DNA of 64,000 nt from Symbiodinium sp. CCMP2592 (Eukaryota; Sar; Dinophyceae; Suessiales; Symbiodiniaceae), in the NCBI GenBank assembly GCA_905221615.1, contig CAJNDT010003779.1, positions 248,001-312,000 on the forward strand. Reading direction: 5' to 3'. Below, piece by piece: positions 1-10,199 of this stretch. The notes under the pieces are model-generated. The model was given only the letters and a program-made list of their open reading frames with translations, searched no databases and had not been told where the DNA came from. The position numbers and the translations under genes are program-made. Position 1 is the stretch's first letter; each line of letters begins with the position of its first letter.

Positions 1-91
1 AATTACGGTCCCTTTTTGCGTACCCCAAATATTAGGTGCCGTACTATATTCGGGACCCAAAAAGGGCCGTAATTTTGACAAGCACCCATAT
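1..91. repeat. FB-E short foldback element, left end cut by the window edge
   Basis: The two halves are near reverse complements: ATTACGGTCCCTTTTT at the start pairs with AAAAAGGGCCGTAATTTT near position 70. The right end finishes in TTGACAAGCACCCATAT. Copies of the same family lie at 15644-15755 and 43776-43883, where the complete ends read ATATGGGT-GTTGTCAAAAT. No coding capacity is present, so it is MITE-like by structure only. Confidence 0.75.
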
Positions 92-444
92 GATTTCATA
101 GGACCTTCCTGTTCCTTCCTGGGGGCAACTACACTTATAATTACTTATAACCCCAGTTAAGGTACTTATAACCTTACTTACTCCCATGATCCTCCCAGTA
201 GACCCTAAACCCTAAACCCCATAGACCCCCTTTAAGGATCCCTATAGATCCCCTTAAGATCCTGCAAGTGGGGTCCTGAATGGTTTCACAACAAAATGGC
301 GCGAGCCAGCGGCCTTGGGAAAGCCGAAGATGGCTGGGAGCGTCCAGTCTTCGGTTTTGAGGCTCATGGGACTTAGTAAGTAAGCTCCTTAAAGGGATCT
401 ATAGGGATCCTTAAGGGGATCTATGGGGTTTAGGGTTCAGGGTC

Positions 445-568
445 TACTTAAAGGCTCATGGGACTTAGTAAGTAAGGTTATAAGTAGGTTGGAATTAGGA
501 TAACCCCACTTAGGGGACTTACAACCCCAGTTATAACCTACTTACTAAGTCCCATGATCCTTCAAGTA
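445..568. repeat. FB-A foldback element
   Basis: The element begins TACTTAAAGGCTCATGGG and ends CCCATGATCCTTCAAGTA, with a long inverted repeat through 'acttagtaagtaaggttataagta'-type sequence. The interior is a short 'aaccccacttaggggactt' spacer. This is the most frequent palindromic family in the window, with about 15 copies. It contains no ORF. Confidence 0.85.
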
Positions 569-917
569 CAGGCTTCCAAGCTACCGGTTGCGAGTGTGGG
601 CTCAAAGCGCGATAAAAGCCCTCCAAGCATCACAACACCATCGCATCGTTGCTCTCGATTGCTGAGACAACACTGACAAGATCGTCCCTCAGAGTCGTCC
701 GAAAGCTATCAATGCACCCTAAACCCCACCCTGAACCCTATTCCCTTTCCATGGGCCCAAGAGTCAGCTAGAGGGCCTGTCGGCTTAACATAGGTTTCGG
801 GTGGAATGTACTGAACTTGTTTTAAGACGTCGCGGGAATGATGTGGCTAGTTCTGTAAACCAGGGTCCCGGTCGTTAATCGTACTATTTGGGGGGGCCTA
901 AAGGAACTAACCATACT

Positions 918-1008
918 GTTGATGATTTAAATCCTGCAGTAGGACCCTAAACTATGGGAATTATGGCATATTCCTCTTTATGGGTAATGCAGGATTTATA
1001 TCATCAAC
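918..1008. repeat. FB-C foldback element
   Basis: The ends GTTGATGATTTAAATCCTGC and GCAGGATTTATATCATCAAC are reverse complements with few mismatches. Close relatives lie at 5752-5848, 9031-9123 and 38459-38552, all with a 'ccataattcc..tagtttagggtcc' core. Confidence 0.85.
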
Positions 1009-1041
1009 CGTATTGCCACGTATTCCAACCCCTGCAACGGA

Positions 1042-1212
1042 ACCCAGAGACTCCAATACCCATTAATTAAGGAACACACCTTAAATCATATTAGGGATCC
1101 TACCATAATTTAAGGTACATCCCTTAAATTATGGAGTGTTCCTTAACTGATATCAGGGATCCTACTATGTTTTAAGGTATATTCCTTAATTAAGGGATAT
1201 TAGAATCCCCTA
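1042..1212. repeat. FB-B foldback element, enlarged copy
   Basis: It begins CCCAGAGACTCCAATACCC and ends near 'ggatattagaatcccc', with TTAATTAAGG boxes near both ends. It is longer than other FB-B copies because the core 'atcagggatcctactat' is present twice, which suggests an internal duplication or nested copy. Confidence 0.7.
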
Positions 1213-1396
1213 AGCCTAAACCCTATAGATCCCTTATAGACCCCTTAAAGGACCCTAGTTATTCCTTAAGTAGGAGTCTCTGGGAAGTCGAACTCTGGGC
1301 CTGCAGCACCAGCAGGCACCAGCTCCTGCGGCTTCTTGGGCTTCAAGTCTTGTCTTACGGCCTAAGGTTTCAGAAGTCCCCCTAAACCCTCAGCCC

Positions 1397-1533
1397 TACT
1401 TGGAGGGTCGGGGGACTTAGTAACTGGTTATTTTAGGGACTTATAAGTACCATAACCCCAATTAGGATCCCTTTTAGGGGTACTTATAACTCTACTTGCT
1501 ACGTACTTATTAAGTCCCCCGACCCTCCCAGTA
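1397..1533. repeat. FB-A foldback element, GGGTCGGGGGACTTAG subtype
   Basis: The ends are TACTTGGAGGGTCGGGGG and CCCCCGACCCTCCCAGTA. The inner part differs from the common FB-A subtype by 'aactggttatttt'. The same subtype is found at 49397-49533, so at least two subfamilies exist. Confidence 0.8.
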
Positions 1534-1954
1534 GGGTTTAGGGGTTTAGTGCTTTCAAGTCAAGTTTGTCATACGGTCTAAGGTTTAGAGTTTGATTAGG
1601 ACTAGGGCTTCGGGTTAGGATAGGGATTAGGGCTCAAGCTTGTCTTCAATCAAGACTTGGGGCTTGTAGGGCTTAGAGTTTAGGGGTTTTGGGGTTTAGG
1701 CTTTAGGGTTTATGGTCTCGGAGTTTATCATGTTTTTTCGTTCCGTCTTGATATCTCAAGTACATTGATCGACCTAGGTTATCAGCGGATTACAATTGCA
1801 ATTTCTGTCAGGTTATACCCATCCCGAGCCTCCAAGTAGGGTTTGACGAGTACGCCCAATTTCGTTGATGCTCAAGGCATCAAGAAGGCATACAAAACGC
1901 TACCATAGTCTGTGTTTTACAAAGCTCTTGTAATGAACCTTAACATGGAATTCA

Positions 1955-2028
1955 TAGGGGGCGGGGGGTTTTTTTTTTTCGAAGGTGCGGCCAACCCTCT
2001 TTTTTCGGAGGTGCGGCCAAGAATTTGT
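1955..2028. repeat. Left bracket of an inverted repeat around the satellite block
   Basis: The sequence 'tttttttttcgaaggtgcggccaac' plus nearby 'ttcatagg' is matched in reverse complement at 5198-5262. The two copies enclose the whole satellite and microsatellite block at 2030-5190. Homopolymer lengths differ between the copies. Confidence 0.6.
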
Positions 2029-2655
2029 TCAGGTTGGACACCCAGGATCCTTGTAGAGGGTTCATCGGCGATGTAAAGAATTTGCGCCCCACCACAGCGC
2101 CAGCGCTTCGACACGCAGAATCCTTGTAGAGGGTTCATCGGGGTCGTAGAGAATTTGCGCCGCACCACAGCGCCAGCGCTTGGAGGCGCAGGATCCTTGT
2201 GGAGGGTTCATCGGCGATGTAAAGAATTTGCGCCCCACCACAGCGCCAGCGCTTCGACACGCAGAATCCTTGTAGAGGGTTCATCGGGGTCGTAGAGAAT
2301 TTGCGCCGCACCACAGCGCCAGCGCTTGGAGGCGCAGGATCCTTGTGGAGGGTTCATCGGCGATGTAAAGAATTTGCGCCCCACCACTGCGCCAGCGCTT
2401 CGACACGCAGAATCCTTGTAGAGGGTTCATCGGGGTCGTAGAGAATTTGCGCCGCACCACAGCGCCAGCGCTTGGAGGCGCAGGATCCCTGTGGAGGGTT
2501 CATCGGTGTGGAGGGTTCATCGGGGACGTAGAAAATTTGCACCGTACCACAGAGCCAACGCTTCGAGGGGCAGGATCCCTGTGGAGGGTTCATCGGGGAC
2601 GTAGACAATTGGCGCCGCACCACAGCGCCAGCGCTTCGAAGCGCAGGATCCCTGG
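2029..2655. repeat. Tandem repeat with a 73-bp unit and 146-bp dimer
   Basis: The motif TTGTAGAGGGTTCATCGG or TTGTGGAGGGTTCATCGG recurs at 2051, 2124, 2197 and 2270 and onward, exactly 73 bp apart. Units alternate between 'ggcgatgtaaagaatttgcgcc' and 'ggggtcgtagagaatttgcgcc' types, giving a higher-order 146-bp period. The last units (from about 2480) are rearranged, with one truncated to a short 'gtggagggttcatcgg' repeat. Open frames across it are an effect of the repeat and not genes. Confidence 0.9.
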
Positions 2656-2779
2656 GTGAAGCATCAAAAAAAACTAATCATCAACAACAAATGAAATCCA
2701 GGGATCAACAAAAAACTGATTTAAAAAAAGAGCATCACAAACAAATTAAATTATAGGAAATGAAGCCATTTCCAAAACT

Positions 2780-3345
2780 ATTTGCCTTGGTGGCGATGGT
2801 GGTGTCGTTGATGTCGTTGCTGTCGTCGTTGGTGGTGGTGGTGTCGTTGATGTCGTCGTGTTGTTGCTGCTCTTCGCGTTAAACCCCCTGGAGCGTGGCT
2901 GTCTGGCTTTCCCCTTCTTGTGTGTTGCCGAATACGTGTATGTTCATTTCTTCGCGGGCTTACAGAGCGGGGAGTTAATTTAGTCTGAAAAAAGCGGGGG
3001 GGTTGGGGGGGGGCGCAGCCCCCCCCATTTGCAATCCTTTTAAATCCTTCAGGATTGATTTTGTCTTCTTTGCGTTAAACCCCCCTGAAGCATTATTGTC
3101 TGGCTTCCCCTGCTTGTGTGTTGGCGGATACGTTTTTGTGCATTTTCCGTGGCTTTAGAGAGCGGGGAGTTTAGTCTAAAAAAGCGGGGGGGTTGGGGGG
3201 GGCGCAGCCCCCCCCATTTGCAAACCTTTTAAATCCTTCAGGATTGATTTGGTCTTCTTCGCGTTAAAACCCCCTGAAGCATTGTTGTCTGGCTTCATTT
3301 TTTTTGTGTTGACGAACACGGTTTTATTTATTTCGTAGCAAACGA
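2780..3345. repeat. Three copies of a ~190-bp repeat containing a G-tract/C-tract hairpin
   Basis: The block opens with a 'gtcgttgatgtcg' simple repeat. Then 'gcgttaaaccccc' recurs near 2876, 3072 and 3261, with shared flanks (ttgtctggctt, ttgtgtgttg). Copies one and two each carry GGGGGGGTTGGGGGGGG followed by a short loop and CCCCCCCC (about 2994-3027 and 3186-3220). These can fold as a hairpin or as a G-quadruplex. Confidence 0.8.
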
Positions 3346-3739
3346 CCGGCTGGCAAACACGCTATTGTTGATTACTTCGTGGCTCAAGAGAGCTTCCAAG
3401 TCATTCATGATTGATTGTGTTGCTTCGCGTGTAACCCCGCTGAAACAACAACCCAAGAAAATCCGTGTTGTGAATCTGGGTTCCGAACCTGAATTTCCAA
3501 CCGTCTGTCTTACTTCTTTTCTTTCTTTCTGTTCTTCTTCCTTGCTTTGGTCCTTGTTCTGGGGTGTTTCGTTCTGTCTTCCTGGGTTCTTTTCGTTTCA
3601 GGTGGAAAAACCAAGAAAAGCACACCAAATCCGTCCAAAACGTGAGGAAAATAGTGTTTTCCCCAGGAAAACCCATGGAAAAACACCAAACAAAAAAAAA
3701 CAACAACAAGATCCAAAATAATGGGCCCTCCATATGTAT
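3346..3739. other. Unique-looking spacer without a supportable gene
   Basis: Frames are open on both strands, but they run directly into the microsatellite and are lysine-, proline- or serine-rich with no recognisable domain. I do not call a gene here. Confidence 0.5.
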
Positions 3740-3761
3740 GTATATATATATACACACACAC

Positions 3762-3814
<53 letters not shown>

Positions 3815-4020
3815 GTATGTATATATATATATATATATACACTATATATATACATATATATATACACTATACTTACTATATATGCTATATATACTATATA
3901 TACTATATATACTATATATACTATATATACTATATATACTATATATAGTATATATATATATGCTGTATATACTGTATGTACTATATCTACTATATATATA
4001 TATACCATATATACAATCTG

Positions 4021-4058
<38 letters not shown>

Positions 4059-4610
4059 TATATCTACTATATCTACTATATTCACTATATCTACTATATC
4101 TCTTATATCTACTATATCTCTTATAACTACTATATTTACCATATCTACTATATTTACTATATATGCTATATCTACTGTATATACTATATAAAATAATATA
4201 TACTACAGAAACAATATAAACTGTATATACTAATACTATATCTACTTAATCTACTACATATACTATACATATATACTCTATATATATATATACATATATA
4301 CATACTGTATATATTATGTACACTATATATATACTATATATACTTTATACATTATATATACTATATATACTGTAGATAAAAATATACAATATAAACTCTA
4401 TATACTATATATATATATACTACATATATATATACTACATATATATATATGCATATACTATATGAATATATATTATATATACACATGTTATATGTATATA
4501 CTGTACATACTATATCTAGTATACATACTATATATACTACATGTACTATGTATACTATGTATACATATATATATATATATATGTATATGTGTTTTTTACT
4601 TTATATACTG
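3740..4610. repeat. Large microsatellite: (CT)n then degenerate (TA)n/ACTATAT array
   Basis: A pure CT run lies at about 3767-3812. It is followed by some 800 bp of ATATAT/CTATATA repeats with an ACTATATA 9-11 bp sub-period (about 3880-3950). Predicted peptides made of Tyr-Ile-Tyr repeats are translation artefacts. Confidence 0.95.
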
Positions 4611-4611
4611 A

Positions 4612-4736
4612 TGTACTACCGTCCTTCCTTTCTTCCTTCTTTCTTTCCTTCCTTGCTTCCTTCCTTCCTTCCTTCGTTCCTTTCCTTCCTTCCTTCCTTG
4701 TTTCCTTGCTTTCTTCCTTGCTTTCTTCCTTCCCTG
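4612..4736. repeat. (CTTC)n polypyrimidine tract
   Basis: About 120 bp consists almost only of C and T in CTTC/CCTT units on the + strand. Weaker pyrimidine-rich sequence continues to about 4960. Confidence 0.9.
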
Positions 4737-4974
4737 TGTAAATAACAGGACGTGGAAGCAAAAAAAGAGGACCGAAAAAAAGGACGCAAACAAAAACGGA
4801 TTCCCGTTCTTGTTTCTCTTTCATTCCTTGCTAGCTCCTCTGCTTTCTTGCTTTCTTTTGTGCTTTCTTCCTGGCTTTCTTTCCTTCATCATCTTTCTTC
4901 TGGTTTTCTTACTTCTGAAATTTTGCTTTATTTTTGTTATTCCTTGTTTGCTTTCTTGTTGCTTTTGCGGGACC

Positions 4975-5190
4975 GAGGGACCGGCGGACCGCAGGACCAG
5001 GAGACCACGGCACCAGGAGACCACGGGACCAGAGGACCAGCAGACCAGAGGACCAGGCAACCACAGGACCAAGGACCAGAAAACTAGGGGACCGCATGCA
5101 CGGACACCACAGGACCAGAGGACCAGCAGACCGGAGGACCAGGGGACCACAGGACCCAGGACCAGAGGACTAGGGGACCGCATGCACCAG
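4975..5190. repeat. GGACCAG minisatellite
   Basis: Units of GGACCAG, AGACCAC and GGACCGC recur every 7-8 bp. A longer sub-repeat ('gggaccgcatgca') is present twice, about 5088 and 5176. Both strands are open across the tract because the unit lacks stops, but the composition is that of a repeat. Confidence 0.9.
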
Positions 5191-5197
5191 GGACCCT

Positions 5198-5262
5198 TGG
5201 CCGCACCTCGCAAACAAGGGTTGGCCGCACCTTCGAAAAAAAAAAAAACATGGCCCATTCAT
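5198..5262. repeat. Right bracket of the inverted repeat around the satellite block
   Basis: This is the reverse complement of 1955-2028: 'ggttggccgcaccttcgaaaa' pairs with 'ttttcgaaggtgcggccaac'. See the left bracket. Confidence 0.6.
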
Positions 5263-5725
5263 AGGGCCGCTACCAAAAAGTAGAGGTAGAGCTAAACACG
5301 TCGGGACTTTGTAGTCGCAGCTGATGACAAAAGTTATCAGCAGGATTTGCGGGCAAGTCCGGGTTTAGGGTTTAGGATGCGCGGTTGAGGCTTTAAGGTT
5401 TGTGGGGCGTATACAACATGTTGTGGGTTGAGGTTGAGGGTTTAGGCTGTCGAGTTTACCGTTGAAAGGAACTCCTCGTAAAAAGGGTCCCTGAAATTAG
5501 AGTTTGCATTGCGCGATCCTGCGCACTTAACCTTAGATTGATCCCTCAAACACTAAACCCTGCAACCCAAACCCCTTCTAAACCCTACACCTTAAACCCT
5601 AGACCCACGCCCCTCAAGCCTAAACCCTAAACCCTCACTAAAGCAGCAGTAACCTGCGACAAACGCTTCCCTGACAGGAGCCTTGTCTCCTAGTACCTTC
5701 CATCATCTAAGAGCCTGAAGAATAT

Positions 5726-5874
5726 AGTTTTGAGGCACAGTAGAGCATGCGGTTGATGACATAAATCCTGCATTACCCATAATAAGGGATATACCATAAT
5801 TCCCATAGTTTAGGGTCCTTAAGGTAATGCAGGATTTATATCATCAACAGCAGTTTTGAGGCACAGTAGAGCAT
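5726..5874. repeat. FB-C element flanked by a 23-bp direct duplication
   Basis: The palindromic element is 5752-5848. It is flanked by AGTTTTGAGGCACAGTAGAG(CAT) at 5726-5748 and again at 5852-5874, identical over 23 bp. This duplication is far longer than an ordinary transposon target duplication. Confidence 0.85.
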
Positions 5875-5913
5875 ACTTCAAACATGACAAACTTGTTACT
5901 GTAGCTTAGTTGC

Positions 5914-6006
5914 CGAGTTGATTTGCCCAAAGAAGTCTAAACTTTCAGTTGTAGACGGGGTTTCATGATTGCAGAAAGTTTAAAGTTTATCTTAAAGTTT
6001 ATCAAC
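5914..6006. repeat. FB-G-like foldback element, divergent
   Basis: It contains AACTTTCAGTTGTAGACGGG and, in the right arm, 'agaaagtttaaagtttatc', resembling the better FB-G copies at 7327-7474 and 44550-44653. The arms are less perfect than in those copies. Confidence 0.5.
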
Positions 6007-6433
6007 CCAAATCGGCGCAAGAGCCGGATTCTTCCTGGCATCTGCCTTCAAAGAAATCCGAACACCCAGCCTTCTTGCCGGAAGCTTAGGGCTCAGAGTC
6101 GAATCTTTAGACTTTAGGGCGTGGGTGTAGGGCTTAGGGCTTTTATGGTTTAGGCTTTAGGCTTTAGGGTTTAGAGTTCAGGTTTAGGGTTTAGGGATTA
6201 GGGTTGAGGGTTCAGGATTCGTCTACTAGCCACTAAGCCCGAAAACCGAAAACCGCACCCTGATAAGTATATCCCCCTGAAGTAAGCCTGCAGGAACCGT
6301 AAATCTTAAAGATTCTTCAACCATGAGCGCTGGACCCACAACAACCCAAAACTCAAGAACCTTAAATGAACCCTACACTTTGTTTAAGCCTCAGAAACCT
6401 CAAAGTCTGCAGCCGTCGAAGGTAGGGCCTCAC

Positions 6434-6560
6434 AAAAGCACATAAGCAAAACATTAGGGTAGGGATATCCCATAAAACTCCCCTTAAAATGAAATATAAA
6501 TCCCCTTATAATGAAGCCCAATAAGCTACCCCATAAAATGCTTATGCTTATGTGCTTTTT
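6434..6560. repeat. FB-F foldback element
   Basis: The left end AAAAGCACATAAGCAAAA pairs with TGCTTATGTGCTTTTT at the right end. The second copy is at 15870-15982. In both, the right side runs on into TTTTTGGGTCCCT. Confidence 0.8.
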
Positions 6561-6826
6561 GGGTCCCTAAGAAAGCACAAGCCCTAAACTCAAAGCCCTA
6601 AACCGTAAACCCTGAACCCTAAACCAAGGCCCCAAACCCCAAAGCTCAAACCCCAAGCCCTAAGCGATTCCAGGAAAAATATACGAGCCCCACAACTCTG
6701 AAGCCCAAACTCTAAGGCTAAACCCTAAAGCCGGAACCCTAAGGATCAGGTCTCCATGGTCTCGAAGAGCTCTACGGTGTTGGCCGCGGCTGCATCGAAG
6801 CCCTCGATGAAGTCTGGATGCTCTGT

Positions 6827-7041
6827 CCCCAACACCTGAAGACTTAAGGCGTATGGCTGTTTAGGGTTTAGGGGTTCAGGGTTTAGGGTTCCCCAACACC
6901 AGAAGATCATAAGGATTCTTAGGGGGATAGGGGGATAGGGGGAGGGGGGTAGGGGGCCTTAATACCTGTAATGAGGCATTACGGTATACTTAGTGCATAG
7001 GGTTTAGGGGTTTAAGGTTTAGGGTTTCCCAACACCTGAAG
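6827..7041. repeat. Threefold CCCCAACACCTGAAG direct duplication separated by TTTAGGG tracts
   Basis: CCCCAACACCTGAAG occurs at 6827-6841, as a near copy (CCCCAACACCAGAAG) at 6891-6905, and again at 7027-7041. Each interval contains a tract of TTTAGGG-type repeats. The longer context 'acttaaggc' after copies one and three also matches. Confidence 0.75.
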
Positions 7042-7106
7042 ACTTAAGGCATGCCAATACTCAAAGGATCATGGGACTTAGTAGGTAAGGTTAGCATTTG
7101 GAAAAC

Positions 7107-7228
7107 TACTTGCAGGGGCAGGGAACTTAGTAAGTCGTTTATAAGTAGAGAAATAATTGGGGTAACTCCATTTAAGGTACTTATAACTCTACTTATAACC
7201 TTACTAAGTCCCTTGCCCCCTCCAAGTT
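7107..7228. repeat. FB-A foldback element
   Basis: The ends are TACTTGCAGGGGCAGGG and CCTTGCCCCCTCCAAGT, with the common inner sequence 'ggggtaactccattta'. A second, broken FB-A left end (AAAGGATCATGGGACTTAGT) lies just upstream near 7060. Confidence 0.8.
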
Positions 7229-7326
7229 TACTTCTGAAACTTATAACGTGCAGCCTCCAAGTGCGGTATACTTAGTTCATAGGGCCCGAAAATGCAAAGT
7301 TCATGGTGCAGGGCTTCAAGATTCAG

Positions 7327-7474
7327 TTCTTAGCTGCTGAGTTCATAAGGGTTTAGGTTTAGGGCTTAGGGTTTAGGGTTTAGGGTTCATAAGCCCCAAA
7401 AAATGCACACTTTCAGTTGTATAGTGGGTAATACTGTACCAGAAAGTGTAAAGTGTATCTACTCAGCTACTAAG
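7327..7474. repeat. FB-G foldback element interrupted by a telomere-like insert
   Basis: The element runs from 'cttagctgctgagttcat' to 'actcagctactaag'. Compared with the copy at 44550-44653, it carries an extra 36-bp TTTAGGG tract (7350-7385) flanked by the 8-bp direct duplication TTCATAAG at 7342-7349 and 7386-7393. Confidence 0.8.
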
Positions 7475-8156
7475 AGCTTGGGGAGGGGAAGGGCTGGCGA
7501 AGTCACTCCTAATGCGGGAGCCAGAAACCCTGAAACTCGAAGCCCTTAAACCTTAAACCCTGAACCCTAAACCTTGGCACCCCAAACCTCCAACTCCTAA
7601 ACTCTTGAACACTAAAGATACTAAATGCAGACAGTGAAGCCCTAAACCGCTCAACCAACGACGCCAAAAAAACCAAAGCTCGTCAACTCTTGAAACCCCT
7701 TGAGACCCCATAGAACGCCCCCACCCCAACCCTAGACCCTAAACCCTAAACCCTAGCTAGACCCTAGAACGTAGACCCTAAACCCTAGACCCTAGACCAA
7801 AACCCTGATGAAACCCTTCCAACACCCCTTTGAAAAGCATGTGAAGCAGATATTGGCTGACAACCTCAAAGGCCCCCTGAACCCTTACACCCTTAAACCC
7901 TTTAACCCCCGAACCCTTAAGCCTAAACCCCTGAACTGTAAACCTTATTGACGGTGCTGGGTTGGAGTTTGCGGTTAGCGGTTTACGGCTTTGGCCAAAG
8001 CCCAGCTCTAGTATGGATTACGATTTAAGGATTCGGGTTTATGGTTTAAGGTTGAGCCTTTAAGTAACTCTTGGGATGTAGAGTTCAGTTTAGGGTTTAG
8101 GAACCAGGACTGAGACAGGTTTTGAACTTGACAGCTTTTGAGCCCATGAATGCAGT

Positions 8157-8237
8157 ACTTACTTTGATGATCATGGGACTTAGTAAGCAAAGTTAGAAGT
8201 ACCTGACTTCTAGTTCGAGGTCCCATGATCCTTTAAG
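8157..8237. repeat. FB-A element, internally deleted
   Basis: It is recognised by 'gatcatgggacttagtaag' on the left and 'tcccatgatcctttaagtag' on the right. Only about 80 bp remain, so the centre is mostly lost. Confidence 0.65.
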
Positions 8238-8324
8238 TAGAGTTTCAGTGATCGCTTCAGCCGGGGCAGGGGCTGACCTGATCACAGCTATTGAAGCCAT
8301 TTTTTGGTCTGGCTTGCCTGCCTG

Positions 8325-8411
8325 CTGAAAGGATGATGGGACTTCGTAACTAAGAGTTGCCATTAACGTAAACATAACCTTACTTACTAAGTCCCATGAT
8401 GCTCCAACTAG
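8325..8411. repeat. FB-A element, divergent
   Basis: The left arm 'aaaggatgatgggacttcgtaa' and right arm 'ttacttactaagtcccatgatg' are present. The interior differs from other copies. Confidence 0.6.
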
Positions 8412-8426
8412 GGTTTAGGGATGTAT

Positions 8427-8529
8427 ACTTGGAGGGGCAGGGGACTTAGTAAGTAGGTTATAAGTAGACTTATAAGTACCCTAAATGGAGTTACCCCAAG
8501 TATAACCCCACTTATAGACGACTTACTAA
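8427..8529. repeat. FB-A element lacking its right terminus
   Basis: The left end is intact (TACTTGGAGGGGCAGGGG), followed by 'ccctaaatggagttacccc'. The right arm stops at 'cgacttactaag', without the final CCCCTGCCCCTCCAAGTA. Confidence 0.75.
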
Positions 8530-8602
8530 GCAGGGTGCAGGGCTGAAGGCGTAGAGTCTAGGCTTTTCGGCTTCAGTGCTCAGGGTTTCTGACCCCACCC
8601 GA

Positions 8603-8709
8603 ATGGGAGTTGCCGAAAATAGGGGATACCTTCTTTTGGGGTCCTCATAATAAGGATCCTACTATTTAGGGTACTATATGAAGGTCCCCTATTTTGGGGA
8701 ACTCCCAAA
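8603..8709. repeat. FB-D foldback element
   Basis: The left arm ATGGGAGTTGCCGAAAATAG pairs with the right arm 'cctattttggggaactccca'. Other copies lie at 9863-9970, 13069-13168 and 15532-15630. Confidence 0.8.
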
Positions 8710-9030
8710 TCGACGACCTGGAAACCACAACACACAGGCCTAGGCCCCCCACACCCCAACCTGCACGCCTTCCACCCACCAACTTCATCTTTCATTTACG
8801 TGATTGTATGACAAACTCATGCATGCACATGGATTTTATCTTGTTGGTTTATTTACCTTCTTAATCGCAAATCGCAGAACAAGACAAAGACATCTTGGCC
8901 CTCTGAGACAAAGAGCCATGGCATTCGCGGTCGTGCAATCCTGGGCGCCAGCGTGTTCATGCACGGTTTAGGGTTTAGGGGTTGAGGGTTTAGGGTCCAC
9001 AAACGGTTCGGGGTTTAAGGCTTATCGCGT

Positions 9031-9123
9031 AGGATATAAATCCTGCATTACCCGTAATGAGGAGTATGCCATAATTCCCCTAGATTACGGTCCTTAAGGT
9101 AATGCAGGACTTATATCATCAAC
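9031..9123. repeat. FB-C foldback element
   Basis: It has arms GATATAAATCCTGCATTACC and GGTAATGCAGGACTTATATC with the family core 'ccataattcccctag'. The leftmost bases have diverged. Confidence 0.8.
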
Positions 9124-9331
9124 AGTAGGTTGTTGGATCCAATGATAGCCAGGGAGATTCAGCGTTCTGTTATTTCGGGGCTTTGCTAGATAGAATAGGC
9201 TTTGAGGGTAAGTCTGTATGGTATGGTATAGTATAGTACAGCATAGTAGAGAAAAGAAAAAAACAGAGTATAGTAGAATATAGAAGACTATATTGTAGAG
9301 TATAGAAAATATTGGTAGTTGTGCCAGCGCC

Positions 9332-9455
9332 TACTTGAAGGCTCATGGGACTTAGTAAGTAAGCTTATAAGTAGCTTATAATTAGGATAACCCCACTTAG
9401 GGGACTTATAACCCCAATTATAACCTACTTACTAAGTCTCATGATCCTTTAAGTA
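9332..9455. repeat. FB-A foldback element
   Basis: The ends are TACTTGAAGGCTCATGGGAC and 'ctcatgatcctttaagta', with the 'aggataaccccacttagggg' core shared with copies at 445 and 50351. Confidence 0.85.
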
Positions 9456-9862
9456 TAGTATCGGAGCTTAGGCTCCTACTGGTAGGTTCGAGACCCTGAG
9501 CGTGGCCCAAAGGAGCTGACTATCATCGGTGACGAGGTTAAGGCTCGTTCTGTCAGGGTTTGGAGTTCATTGTTTAGGGTTTAGAGTTTAGGATTTGGGG
9601 TTTAGGGAAAAAAGATACTTGAATCTATGACAGGATGCCGAATAGAGACGAATCCTGATTGAGCTGTCCTGAATCTGAAAAACCTAGGAGCTGTAGGGCT
9701 GATCACGCTTGCGGTGGGTCCTCACACGACCATAAAAAACTCTGAACTGAGCCAAAGATTCTTTGATCCGGAAGTTCTGCCAGACGAGCTGGTGCCTCCT
9801 CTCTCCATCGTCCTGAGCTGAAAGGGTTTAGATTCAACCTGACAGCGTTGACGACGCGCTAT

Positions 9863-9970
9863 ATATGAGTTACCGAACATAGGGGACCCTGGTAAAGTAT
9901 CCTAAATAGTAAGATCCTTATTGTAAGGACCCCAAGATAAGGTACCCCTAAGTTTCGGAAACTCCCATAT
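9863..9970. repeat. FB-D foldback element
   Basis: It begins ATATGAGTTACCGAACATAG and ends TTTCGGAAACTCCCATAT, so the arms are imperfect reverse complements. The core includes 'taaggacccc' and 'ataaggtaccccta', as in the other copies. Confidence 0.85.
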
Positions 9971-10199
9971 CGGGACAGGGCCCGGTGACAGGGTTGCGGC
10001 TTCGGGTTTTTGCAGCGACCCGTATAGAAGCCATTAGAGGAGCCTTTTCATTCTACTTATTATGAAGGCCTCTCAAACTATAATAGGTGTCGATTTCAAC
10101 AGTCCCCAAAAATATTTGTGAGTACGGCTCTAGATTACGCAGTGATAGAAAATATAACTTATCCCAAAACGACACCTAGTACACAACTCAAGCCCGAAA

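Larger units (their letters stand above)
92..1954. other. Gene-free intergenic DNA rich in degenerate telomere-like repeats
   Basis: No credible coding frame was found. The stretch holds broken CCCTAAA/TTTAGGG motifs (for example 1550-1720), repeated 'ccttaaaggg / ctataggg' segments, and four foldback elements listed separately. A partial FB-A end sits near 361-390. Confidence 0.7.

Noticed and set aside
2029..3345. Possible CRISPR array from evenly spaced repeats
   Set aside because: Units are contiguous 73-bp or ~190-bp tandem repeats without unique spacers, and the genome is eukaryotic.
3564..4196. Long open frames of Tyr/Ile repeats (and Arg/Glu repeats on the other strand)
   Set aside because: They are translations of (TA)n and (CT)n microsatellites, with no start context and no domain.
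4752..5283. Overlapping open frames on both strands across the GGACCAG tract
   Set aside because: A 7-8 bp repeat without stops stays open in several frames; the sequence is a minisatellite.
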